Positions 51,886 through 62,600 of a stretch of DNA of 64,000 bases are shown one piece after another. The stretch spans positions 544,001 through 608,000 of the forward strand of contig MCFH01000007.1 in NCBI GenBank assembly GCA_002104945.1, given 5' to 3'. The notes under the pieces were generated by a model, which was given only the letters and a program-made list of their open reading frames with translations, was not told where the DNA came from and searched no databases. Within the stretch, counting starts at the first letter, position 1. Each line of letters begins with the position of its first letter. Made by a program: the position numbers and the translations under genes. Source of the stretch: Piromyces finnis. Taxonomy: Eukaryota; Neocallimastigomycota; Neocallimastigomycetes; Neocallimastigales; Neocallimastigaceae.

Positions 51886-54213
51886 TTGTCAAAAATAAAT
51901 ATAAATAAAAAAAAAAAAGATGATAAAAAGGAAACAAAACCATTATATAGTGATCATATATCAATTAAAACAAGATATTCTGAACCGTGTGAAAAACTAG
52001 ATATTAACATAAATGACAGTATTACCATGGTTAAGAAAGATAAATCTTTTAAGTCTACAGGTGACATAGATTCTGTAAATAATATTGATATAGATTTATT
52101 GGATTTAAAATTGGATTTAAATTTAAATTTTGATTTAAAGGATGAAATTTGCAATTCTATTAATTTAGAAAAAAATGAAGAAATTAAGAATAATTATGAA
52201 TTTAGTAGCCTTGAGATTGAAGATAGTCCAAATGAATTAAAAGACTTAAATATCAATAAAAAAGAAAGCAAAAATCTTTCTTCCCCACTTAGTCCTACCA
52301 ATATTAATACTAATAATTCAATTAAAGCTAAAAAAAATAATACAGATGATTTAAATTTTAGTAGCATCAAGAAATTAATTCAAAATAAAAAAAATAGTGA
52401 TGAATCTAGTTCTTCAAGTTCCCAATCAGATTCAAAATCAAATGAAGATGGTGAAAAATCTAATCATATAAAGTTTAATAATAAAGAAATAAGAAAGATC
52501 AAGAATCAAAAAAGAGAAAGCAATGACTATAATAAAAATGAAATTAACAATGAAAATCAAGAAACCGTAAAAAGATCTTTCTCAAAGCAATCAAGAAGTA
52601 GTAAACTTGAATTTCCATTCAGAAGGTCTTCATCAAAACAATCTAAAGATAATAAAAATGACTTTCCGTCAAGAAATTCTTCCGTTGTTACCACCGCATC
52701 AAAAACAAAAAATGATAATGTATTAAGAAGATCGTCTACTAAAAGAAGTGTTAATGATTATTCTAAAACAGTTCAAGATTGTATTCAGCAATTAGCACCT
52801 GCCTTTAAGAATTTTGATTCGCAATTTTCACCAAGTAAAGAAACCCAAAAGAGTGAATGTCAATTCGAAAAGAAAATTTCATACGAGAACAAGAAAGAAT
52901 CTCATTTATTCACTGATATCAAAAAATCAACAGTATTGGGTAAAGATGACATTTTTAAATCTAAAAAAACAAATGAAATATCAAAAATTAAATTTACCCC
53001 CATGAAAATAGCATTACCATCAAAAACTGACAATAATGCCTCCGAAGAACCTCTTACCATTGTTGTTGGAAATCAAGAAGTTACCCATTATAATTATAAA
53101 AGCTTTTCAGCTAAATCCAATTCTGTTGCAGTTGTTTCCGGTCAATATTCTACTCATAAAGATTTAAATAAAAGTACCCATAAATCTTTTGTTGAAGGTA
53201 CTACCTTGGTTAATAGTGATAGATATAGTAAAAATTTTCAAAAGTCCAAGTTAGTAGGTTGTTCAACATTAGTCAACAGTGAGGAAAACCCAAGTTTCTA
53301 TCCATCAAAAATAATTCAATCAAGCAAAATCATAAAAGAGAAAAGGAAGCCAGCATCCTTATTACCAAGAAATGAATCACTAAAAATTTTAAAGGATCAA
53401 TATCCAAAGGAATCCATTAATGCCGATGAAATTGTTGCAGCAAAATGTGTTGAAATTAATGGAAAAAAGAGTATTAAAAGTGAACGTATTAATACCAATG
53501 AAATTAAAGGCAAAACACCTCAACATAAGAAATATCAATCTTCACCAGTTAAATCTTCTAAACCAGCTCTGTGTGATGATTCAACAAATAAAACAAAGTC
53601 TGTAGATATTAATACTATGACTTTTTCAAGAAGAACTTCATCTCTAATTAATCCAACCAGTGTTCCATCACCATTACTCTATAACAAGAATATTCTAAGA
53701 GTAAAAAGAGAAGGTCTCCCACACCGTAAAAGAATTTCACATCGAAGTATAACCAAGAAAACCAGTCAAAGTTCCAGTTTAAAGATTAGTTCCATATTAA
53801 ATGAAGAACAAATAATGGCCAAAAAATCATGGGAAACCAAAGATGATGAATCTATCAATACAAATAGACATGCTAGTCATAGAACAAGATCTAGATCTTT
53901 CGGACCAGGTGATTTATCAAAGTATTATATGGTTGCCTTAGCCAATGTAATGTTTAATAATGGAAATTCAAAAGCTCTGTTTGAATCACCTTCTTATAAT
54001 AAATCTAATCAAGAAATTTTAAAAGAATTAAATGACAATGGTGTTATTTCTTTCCGTAGAAATAGTGTTGATCAATATGCTAATAATGATATCACATCAC
54101 CAATTTTTGAAAAAATTAATGGTTTAACCAATTTAGAATTTATTGAACTATATTTGGATATTGTTCAACGAAACCTTTCTATTGATGAGTTATTACAACG
54201 AATTTCAAAGTAA
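51886..54213 (+). CDS. Lys/Ser-rich unknown protein; true 5' end unresolved
   Basis: An open frame ends at TAA 54213. It opens at a TTG codon (51886), directly after an in-frame TAA at 51880. The first ATG is at 52027 (MVKKDKSFKSTGDID), giving about 728 residues. A small upstream exon joined at an AAAAAAAAAG acceptor near 51920 would instead keep the KKDDKKETKPLYS segment, which looks coding. The protein is rich in Lys, Ser and Asn, with many RRxS sites (FRRSSSKQ, LRRSSTKR, SRRTSSL, FRRNSVD) of the type basophilic kinases phosphorylate, and two TTLVNS/STLVNSE-like repeats. The last 110 residues are less biased (DLSKYYMVALANVMFNNGN, LTNLEFIELYLDIVQRNLSI, DELLQRISK) and may fold as a helical domain. 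No family is recognised. The neighbour at 46491 has a similar composition, but I see no shared domain. Confidence 0.75.
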   Translation: MSKININKKKKDDKKETKPLYSDHISIKTRYSEPCEKLDININDSITMVKKDKSFKSTGDIDSVNNIDIDLLDLKLDLNLNFDLKDEICNSINLEKNEEIKNNYEFSSLEIEDSPNELKDLNINKKESKNLSSPLSPTNINTNNSIKAKKNNTDDLNFSSIKKLIQNKKNSDESSSSSSQSDSKSNEDGEKSNHIKFNNKEIRKIKNQKRESNDYNKNEINNENQETVKRSFSKQSRSSKLEFPFRRSSSKQSKDNKNDFPSRNSSVVTTASKTKNDNVLRRSSTKRSVNDYSKTVQDCIQQLAPAFKNFDSQFSPSKETQKSECQFEKKISYENKKESHLFTDIKKSTVLGKDDIFKSKKTNEISKIKFTPMKIALPSKTDNNASEEPLTIVVGNQEVTHYNYKSFSAKSNSVAVVSGQYSTHKDLNKSTHKSFVEGTTLVNSDRYSKNFQKSKLVGCSTLVNSEENPSFYPSKIIQSSKIIKEKRKPASLLPRNESLKILKDQYPKESINADEIVAAKCVEINGKKSIKSERINTNEIKGKTPQHKKYQSSPVKSSKPALCDDSTNKTKSVDINTMTFSRRTSSLINPTSVPSPLLYNKNILRVKREGLPHRKRISHRSITKKTSQSSSLKISSILNEEQIMAKKSWETKDDESINTNRHASHRTRSRSFGPGDLSKYYMVALANVMFNNGNSKALFESPSYNKSNQEILKELNDNGVISFRRNSVDQYANNDITSPIFEKINGLTNLEFIELYLDIVQRNLSIDELLQRISK

Positions 54214-54763
54214 ATTGCAAAAAAAAAAAAAAAAAATCCATATAATAAATTCATCTATCTACAAAAATATTTATATGTTTATTTCATATAGGTAAATATA
54301 TAGATTTTATTAAAAAAAAAAAAAAAAGGAAAAAATTAATATTGTAAAATTAAAGTACATATTTTAATAACAATAAAAATATATATAATATATTATTATA
54401 GTATATTTTTTTTTAAAAAAAAGAAAAAGAAAAAACATGAATTTATTTTAATTTATTGACTTCTTTTTATTGTTAATCTACTTATAAGTTTAAATGATAT
54501 AAAAAGAGATTTTATCTTTTTATATCTATTTTTGTTATTATGTTGATATTCTTAAATTTATATTTTTTATAATTAAACACTGTTTTTTGTACAATTCATA
54601 GATAATTCCAAAAAAAAAAAAAAAAAAAAAAAAAAATACTTCTCACAATTAATAAATAATAATAAAATAAATTGAAAAGATAAAATTTTATTAAAAATCA
54701 AATTATCCAGTTTTAAAATAATGGAAGAATTTTTAAATAAATCTATTAATGATTTATGTTTTT

Positions 54764-55107
54764 TTAATGGGAATTTATTTTAATATAAATTATTATTTTT
54801 AATCTTTTTAGTTTGCCAACCTTTACTATCGTAAGTGAAGATTCATAATGAAAAGATCCACATATCTCTGCACTACAACACTTTAATGAATATTCTTTAT
54901 TCTTTCTACAGAATTCATAAAACATCCGACTACATTAAGACTTTTTAATAGATAAAGAAAAAATATAGTACGTTTTGTATTATAGATATTATCATAACAT
55001 ACAACATTTAGATTCCACATATCTATACAGATATTATTATTTAAACCTTTGAAAAGCATTTTATTATCCGTTTTATTGTCAATAGAAATATAAATAACTT
55101 CACATTG
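54764..55107 (-). pseudogene. Possible decayed coding fragment, unknown
   Basis: Two overlapping minus-strand frames look coding but are offset. The first, 55107-54883, includes MLFKGLNNNICIDMWNLNVV and stops. The second, about 54940-54764, includes RMFYEFCRKNKEYSLKCCSA and EICGSFHYESSLTIVKVGKL. Cysteines and a G/C level above the background argue for former coding sequence, with a frameshift or a missed intron between the frames. I do not recognise the family, and chance cannot be excluded. Confidence 0.25.
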
Positions 55108-55527
55108 TTATTAAATTCTATTTATTTAGATTTAAATGGATAAAGAATTAAAATATATCTATGAGTCTTAACTTTTTTATTTTTTATCTGGAAGCTCAAT
55201 AAAATATTTAATATAATTAATCATTATTCACTCATACAAACACATCGTTTTTATAACAAAATAGTCTGTAATATCCACAAAATAATGTAGAAATAATTAA
55301 TCATAAAACTCTTTAAATTTCATGATTAGAAAAATAGATGAGGTTTTATATCAAATATAGTTCATGATTGGGGCGTTAGAATTTTAATGTCTTTTATTAT
55401 ACGCCACTATATAATAAAAATCATATCTTGGTATTTATCCATTCTTTTACCAAAAACCGGGAAAAAAAAATATCATGAAGATTCCCTTGACGAATCAAAA
55501 ATGATATTAAAGAACAATGATTAAAGG

Positions 55528-55559
<32 letters not shown>

Positions 55560-55875
55560 GTAAATAACAACTACTTTATATAATAAGATAATCGGTCTAT
55601 TTTCAAAGTATCATAATTTTTTTTAATTCCACTAAATTAAGAATTTATATATTTTATAAATATGATGTATTTTTATTTAATATCTTTTTAAATTATTATA
55701 AAAAAGAAAAAAAAAAAAAAATAGTTAAATTATTAATCTTGAAAATAATTAAAATAATTGATAATTATATTTTATAAATATCTTAAAAGTAAATTCTTTT
55801 AATAAAGATAGATTTTTAATTTCATAATTAAAATATTAAATATCGTTATAGATCAAAATAAAAAGAAAATGATAT

Positions 55876-55954
<79 letters not shown>
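55876..55954. repeat. (TAA)n microsatellite, about 26 units
   Basis: An uninterrupted TAA tract about 150 bp beyond the CBM18 gene stop codon. Confidence 0.95.
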
Positions 55955-56102
55955 GATTTACTTTTAATTATACAGTTAATTCAATACAACATTAAATTAA
56001 ATTATTAAATAACTTTATAAAGTATTCTATATAGTAATAGTATGTTATTACGATAATAATTGATGATAATGAAATATTATTATTAATTTAGTTATCGATT
56101 AA

Positions 56103-59100
56103 TTAAATAGAGTTTTCATGAATTAATTGTCCAATTTTATAACCATAATCTTCTTGGTAATTATTAGCATTAGCAAATTTAATATTATAATATAAATGAG
56201 GATCGAATAAATTGAAGAAAACATCATAGGTTTCATTGAAAAATTTAGAAAATAAACTTTCTAAATTAACCGATAGAACTATACTTTTATTTGAAACCCA
56301 ATCTCTATTGTCGGTATCAATATCTATGATGAAAACATCATTGGTGACGGTTGATTTAAATAAAAGCTCTGACTGGAAGTATTTATAGGCTGGAGCAAAA
56401 CCAATATTTTCTAGAGATATATTTATTGTATTATTTTCAAAGAAACTATCTCTTAAAACATATCTATAACCTAAATGATAATTCATATATTCTTCAGCTG
56501 TTACTTTATTCCAATTTGGTTGATAAATTTGTTTGCTAAAAGTAATATTCCATCGGTTAAAAATTAAGCGATCATATTCATCATTGTAATAAGATAGATG
56601 AATATTCTCGCTATGGTTTTCACAAACATAAAAGTTGTTATAATTATCTGGACTAGCAATGACCTTTTTAATATCTGATAATTCATAAATTTCCTCATAC
56701 TCATCATTTTTTATATTGGAAAGAACTTCTCCACCATTTGGTACCCTTAGACATAACTCTTTTTGAAAATCAACTTCATCTTTTCTTGGCATTTTTACAT
56801 AAAGTTTTTCTGTATCATCATTAAAGCAGGTAACAGCCACTTTACTATAAGTACCAGTATCTGTTTCGCTATAAAATAATCCATCATTATACAAACTTAG
56901 TCTTTTAATTAGTTCTTCATATTCTTTGCTACTTTTCTTTTTAATTTCATTAGTGATAGCTCTGTGATGACAAGGGGTTCTCACTGCTAAAAATATAGAA
57001 TTATCAAACTTTTCATTAATGGCTTCCATAATTTTAGTATTTGAAATTAAGGATGTAGCATGTTTAGTACTATGCATTTCACCCCATCGACCAACAAAAA
57101 CTCCTTGATAAATATATATAACATCTTTATATTTATTAACTATACTTGAAAGTTGATCAATATGTGTTAAAATAGTATCAATATTTTCTGGTTCTTTATC
57201 TGTTGGACTGTATCTATAGCAATTACTTCCCTCAACCAAAGTAAATTTTCCATTTTCTCTTTTTGATAATTTAGAGGTTTGATTTGTTACTTTAATATCA
57301 TTTTTATCATTATTGCTAGCCATAATATTGCTTTTACTTAATACACTTTTCATATATTCAATATCTTTATTTGTTATATATTCTTCACCATTATCTAATT
57401 CTTTTTTTACAAATAATCTTTCTTCTAACACAGATGATGATGTTGATGATGATGATGATGATGACTTTGAACTTCCGCTATCATAATAAAATCTTAAAAT
57501 AATTTGGGTTGTTGGATCAATCTCTTCCTTTCTTTTTCTATATTCATTTAATAAATAATCTAAAAATTCTAGTGCTTTTGTGGAAATAGGTGAGTCATAA
57601 TATTCTGATAATCTAACACCTAAATATTGCAATCCTGTTTTACTTTTTCTTACCATACTAAAAGTATAGATAAAATTGCAATCAGTATCAGCACTGTCTG
57701 TTAAATCTATGGTGAAAGAACCATGGAAACAACCTCGATATGGATTTTGTAATTCATTAAAAGATTCTTTCATGACTTCAGGTTTATATTTTGTATTTTC
57801 TATACATGTGCCATAATCTAATTGACAATTGTTTGAGAGAGCGCAATAAGAAAATGTTTTTCCACAAAATCCATCTTTACTACAACAATGACCTGAAGGG
57901 CATTTACCATATCCCGGTCCACATTTACAGTTTCCAAATTCAGATTGGCAATTATTGGAAATTAAACAATATGCATCAGTTGTACCACAATATCCTTTTG
58001 CACTGCAACAATGATTAGAGTTACAAATACCATTGTCTCCACTACATTTACATGTTCCAAATTCTGGTTGACATCCTTTAGCTGAGGAACAGTAACTTGT
58101 TGTCTTTCCACAATATCCTTTTGCACTACAACATTGATTAGTACCACAACTACCAAAAGTACTACCACATCTACAATCACCATATTCAGATTGGCAACCA
58201 TTAGAAGTAGAGCAATATTCTTCTGTTTTTCCACAGAATCCATCCTTACCACAACATTGACCTGAAGGGCATTTACCATATTCAGGTCCACATTTACAGT
58301 TTCCAAATTCAGATTGACAATTATTAGAAATTAAACAATATGCAGCAGTTGTACCACAATATCCTTTTGCACTGCAACATTGATTAGTACCACAACTACC
58401 AAAAGTACTACCACATCTACAATCACCATATTCAGATTGGCAACCATTAGAAGTAGAACAATATTCTTCTGTTTTTCCACAGAATCCATCTTTACTACAA
58501 CATTGACCTGAAGGGCATTTACCATATTCAGGTCCACATTTACAGTTTCCAAATTCAGATTGACAGTTATTAGATGCTGAGCAGTATGCAGCAGTTGCAC
58601 CACAATATCCTTTTGCACTGCAACAATGATTAGAGTTACAAATACCATTGTCTCCACTACATTTACATGTTCCAAATTCTGGTTGACATCCTTTAGCTGA
58701 GGAACAGTAACTTGTTGTCTTTCCACAATATCCTTTTGCACTACAACATTGATTAGTACCACAACTACCAAAAGTACTACCACATCTACAATCACCATAT
58801 TCAGATTGGCAACCATTAGAAGTAGAGCAATATTCTTCTGTTTTTCCACAGAATCCATCCTTACCACAACATTGACCTGAAGGGCATTTACCATATTCAG
58901 GTCCACATTTACAGTTTCCAAATTCAGATTGACAATTATTAGAAATTAAACAATATGCAGCAGTTGTACCACAATATCCTTTTGCACTGCAACATTGATT
59001 AGTACCACAACTACCAAAAGTACTACCACATCTACAATCACCATATTCAGATTGGCAACCATTAGAAGTAGAACAATATTCTTCTGTTTTTCCACAGAAT

Positions 59101-59462
59101 CCATCCTTACCACAACATTGACCTGAGGGGCATTTACCATATCCCGGCCCACATTTACATTTTCCAAATTCAGATTGACAGTTATTAGATGCTGAGCAGT
59201 ATGCAGCAGTTGCACCACAATATCCTTTTGCACTGCAACAATGATTAGAGTTACAAATACCATTGTCTCCACTACATTTACATGTTCCAAATTCTGGTTG
59301 ACATCCTTTAGCTGAGGAACAGTAACTTGTTGTCTTTCCACAATATCCTTTTGCGCTACAACATTGACCTGTAGGGCAATTACCATACCCTTCTCCGCAT
59401 TTTAAAGCATGAGTAATTGAAATAAATAATATAAATATACATATATATATTGTTACTTTCAT
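56103..59462 (-). CDS. Secreted protein: 13 CBM18 chitin-binding domains plus DUF4874/DUF4832-type module
   Basis: A single-exon gene of 1119 residues. Residues 1-19 are a signal peptide (MKVTIYICIFILFISITHA). Residues 20-553 hold 13 tandem hevein-type (CBM18) domains of 41-42 residues, each with eight cysteines and the core QCCSAKGYCG or QCCGKDGFCG followed by aromatic YC, the usual GlcNAc-binding face. The C-terminal half (about 565-1119) matches the DUF4874 then DUF4832 pattern by eye: NPYRGCFHGSFTIDL, a TIM-barrel-like ILRFYYD strand, a Ser-rich loop (residues 673-690), YQGVFVGRWGEMHST, FLAVRTPCHH, then a beta-rich region with ENIGFAPAYKYF. These modules are suspected carbohydrate-active domains of unproven activity. 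It probably acts at the fungal wall or on chitin in the rumen; target and role are inference. Start ATG 59462 is the only one giving the signal peptide. Confidence 0.9.
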   Translation of the reverse strand: MKVTIYICIFILFISITHALKCGEGYGNCPTGQCCSAKGYCGKTTSYCSSAKGCQPEFGTCKCSGDNGICNSNHCCSAKGYCGATAAYCSASNNCQSEFGKCKCGPGYGKCPSGQCCGKDGFCGKTEEYCSTSNGCQSEYGDCRCGSTFGSCGTNQCCSAKGYCGTTAAYCLISNNCQSEFGNCKCGPEYGKCPSGQCCGKDGFCGKTEEYCSTSNGCQSEYGDCRCGSTFGSCGTNQCCSAKGYCGKTTSYCSSAKGCQPEFGTCKCSGDNGICNSNHCCSAKGYCGATAAYCSASNNCQSEFGNCKCGPEYGKCPSGQCCSKDGFCGKTEEYCSTSNGCQSEYGDCRCGSTFGSCGTNQCCSAKGYCGTTAAYCLISNNCQSEFGNCKCGPEYGKCPSGQCCGKDGFCGKTEEYCSTSNGCQSEYGDCRCGSTFGSCGTNQCCSAKGYCGKTTSYCSSAKGCQPEFGTCKCSGDNGICNSNHCCSAKGYCGTTDAYCLISNNCQSEFGNCKCGPGYGKCPSGHCCSKDGFCGKTFSYCALSNNCQLDYGTCIENTKYKPEVMKESFNELQNPYRGCFHGSFTIDLTDSADTDCNFIYTFSMVRKSKTGLQYLGVRLSEYYDSPISTKALEFLDYLLNEYRKRKEEIDPTTQIILRFYYDSGSSKSSSSSSSTSSSVLEERLFVKKELDNGEEYITNKDIEYMKSVLSKSNIMASNNDKNDIKVTNQTSKLSKRENGKFTLVEGSNCYRYSPTDKEPENIDTILTHIDQLSSIVNKYKDVIYIYQGVFVGRWGEMHSTKHATSLISNTKIMEAINEKFDNSIFLAVRTPCHHRAITNEIKKKSSKEYEELIKRLSLYNDGLFYSETDTGTYSKVAVTCFNDDTEKLYVKMPRKDEVDFQKELCLRVPNGGEVLSNIKNDEYEEIYELSDIKKVIASPDNYNNFYVCENHSENIHLSYYNDEYDRLIFNRWNITFSKQIYQPNWNKVTAEEYMNYHLGYRYVLRDSFFENNTINISLENIGFAPAYKYFQSELLFKSTVTNDVFIIDIDTDNRDWVSNKSIVLSVNLESLFSKFFNETYDVFFNLFDPHLYYNIKFANANNYQEDYGYKIGQLIHENSI
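57804..59405 (-). repeat. Higher-order repeat of CBM18 domains, period 615 bp (five domains)
   Basis: The 13 domains follow the order A-B-C-D-E, A'-B-C-D-E, A'-B-C. The same nucleotide motif (GGTTGACATCCTTTAGCTGA on the plus strand) recurs at 58066, 58681 and 59296, exactly 615 bp (205 codons) apart, and flanking sequence is almost identical between copies. This indicates recent duplication of a five-domain block. Confidence 0.95.
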
Positions 59463-59637
59463 TTTTATTTTTTTTTATACAAATTGCATAAGCATTTTAC
59501 TTTATTTTTTTTTGTCTGTTTATTTGTTTATTTTAAATTACAAATTACAAATTTAAATTAATGTCATTCAAAAAATAAAAATAAAAATAAAAAAAAAAAA
59601 AAAAGGAAATATATATATATATATAATTTTAAATAAT

Positions 59638-59676
<39 letters not shown>

Positions 59677-62600
59677 CTGAAAATCTTTATTATTCATTTA
59701 ATTTATTGATTGTATAATAAATATTAAATGTAAATAAATTTTAATTTAATGCATATTATAAATATTAATTAATATAATATTTTTTTGTTTAATACTTTTT
59801 AAATAGATAAAAAAGAGAAATTTAAGAAAAAAAAACAATTTCATTATTAATAGATTATCTTCTCTGTATGATGTAAGCAAAGGTTGAATAAAGCAATAAA
59901 GAATAAAGTAATTGAAAATAAAAAGTTTTTATCATCAAAAATAAAAATAAAAATAAAAATATATATACATAAAAAAAAATAAATTAACACAAAAAAAAGT
60001 ATTTTTCTTTATTTATTTTTATCATTATTATTATTTTTTAAACATATTTTTCTAGTTGTACTAATTTATACTTGTTTATTTCAAGAAAAACTGCATTGAA
60101 AATAAAAGTTGAATTCTCTTTTTTTTTTTTTTTTTAAATGTCTTTTTTTATTGATCATATTCAATTGCTAAATGAAAATAATCTTTTTTTTTTTATTTTA
60201 TATATTTTCTTATTATAATACAGTAATAATGATTATTAGTATATTTTAACTATTTATTTAATATATAAATTGCATAAAGTTTTTTATATAAAAATAAAAC
60301 AATATAATAGTGTAGTATAATAAATGAATTGTTAATTGAAATGTTTTTTTTTTTTCTTCATTTTTATCTTTTGTTTCCTTTTACATTTAATTATTTTATT
60401 AACACTTTATATATAAAATTAATTAGACTATATTACAATCATTATTAATAATAATTATTTAATAAAATATCAAAGTTTCTTTTTCTACCTTTATGAATAA
60501 ATCAATTTCTTGTAAATGTTTTCTTATTGCAACACACAAAAAATTCAAAATTCAAAATGTATAATCCAAAAATTTTAATGTAATGGATTATACAATTTTT
60601 TTTTTTTATGGTAACTTTAATATATACATAAATACCGAAATACATAATTTAATAAAGTTTGTATTACATTTACCAAGTAAATAAAAAAAAAAAAAAAAAA
60701 AGAAGCATTCACCATTCTTTTTATCATAAAGTGTTATGATCTATGAATAATACTTTGAAAATGTATATTGTATATTGTGAAATCATACAATTTAGTGTAT
60801 GAATAAAAAGTCCTAGTACAATCACTAAACTAAACCTAATTCTGAAGTACTAATTATAAGCTTAATAATAATTGGCCTATTTAATATACTAAATAAACCA
60901 ATTATCTATATATATTACACATAACTACGTCATCAAAATAAATATTATATATTATAATAAAAAAGAGATATTATAATCATATTTATTTCTATATATATAT
61001 ATATAGTTTATTTTTTCTATAACAATAAACAAGCTATTATTACTAAAAAAGCATTATCATCCCTAAATAACTTTATTAATATAAAAAATGTAGATTGTAA
61101 TATATACGACAATCTTCTTTAATGTACATTTTTCCAATTTACCAATAATTATAAAATGTATTTCTTTTTTTATTGATGGATTAATAATATTAGCCAATAG
61201 AATTCAATTCAAATTGTATTACTACCAGAATTTTTTATGGAAAAGAACATTCTTGGGATATTTGAAATTAAACCAAACATAGAACTTTTAACAAATGAAA
61301 TTTGTTATCTAAGCTCAATCAGTTCAATCAATCAGAAAAAGGGAAAAAAAAAGAAAGAAAGAATCATTTGTTTATTTACAACACAAAAAACATAAATTTA
61401 TAGAATGTTTGTGGCGTATTATTTATGTATTTAGTATGTATTAATATTAATAATTTACCTAATGTATTTGTTTTATGTTGAAAGTTCAAGGAAATGCATA
61501 ACAAGAAAAAAAGGATATTGCAATAATAATAGCACTACGTATAAATTATTTTTTTTTTTAAAAATTAAACTTTATTTCATTTCATATATTTATATTATAT
61601 ATATTATATATAACGTATTATTTAATTAAATATTAATAAAATCTTAGCATAGTAGAAAAAAGAATTAAATAATGCTAATATATCCTATATAAATCTTTTC
61701 ATAACCCTTAGCACTATTTTTTTTTATTTTTTAGACTAGGAGAATACACTTCTTGTTATATTTATTTATCAATTTATGATTTTAAACTATGTTAGATGAT
61801 AATGCACATTGATATTACATATAACTTATCCATTGACATTAATTATTTACAACAGAACATTCCTTTTAATATTATTATACCTTTTTTATATATTTATTTA
61901 TTTAATAATTAAAAAATTATATTAATTATTACATATACTTATACAATAATAATATAAAATAAAATGATAAAATGATCCTATTTTTACTTTATAGCTTAAA
62001 CAAAAAATATAAATAAAAATAACAAAAAAAGTTATATCAATATATATTAATGAAATATTATTATAATTACAGTTTACTTTATAAAATTGTTGTTTAATAA
62101 CTCAATTAATTTATTATTATAATGGAAATAGAAATAAAAGGAAAGAATAAAATAAATAATATTTATGAAAAAACATAAAAAGAATTATTTATTAATAAAT
62201 TAAATAAATTGAAAAATAAAACTTTTGATAATGTGTAAAAAAATATTTTTATGATCTTTGATAAAATTTTAATAATTGTATTTACTATTATTTAAATGTC
62301 AGACAATTTCTTTTTTATTAATAATTGAAATATAAATATTTAATCTTTTGTAATTTTTATATTTTCAGGGTTATAAACTTAAAATAATTCATTTTTTCAA
62401 GAATTTTTTGATGGATCATCCCAATTAAAAAAAACAAATATTTTAAATAATTTATATAATAAATTAATGTATAAAATGTTAAAGCCTTGTTACAATAAAA
62501 CAGTAATTGTAATTGTATGCATCATATATTAAATAAAAGAAATATTACTTGAAATTTTATTCAGTTTTTTTTACTTATTTTCTACAACATTATATATTTA

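Larger units (their letters stand above)
54214..56102. other. Intergenic with possible gene remnants
   Basis: Spacer between the convergent unknown gene and the CBM18 gene. It contains A/T runs (54609-54636, 55533-55559), coding-like remnants (54764-55107 minus, annotated; and plus-strand SWYLSILLPKTGKKKYHEDS near 55425-55515) and a (TAA)n tract at 55876-55954. Confidence 0.5.

Noticed and set aside
57962-59386. Val/Asn-rich open frames of 114, 196 and 146 codons on the minus strand
   Set aside because: Alternate-frame shadows of the CBM18 array; they recur with the 615-bp period because the real gene does.
61094-61282. 62-codon open stretch without ATG (plus strand)
   Set aside because: No start, no recognised protein, no splice partners, and composition dominated by Ile/Phe/Leu/Tyr; some such stretches are expected by chance over this much spacer.
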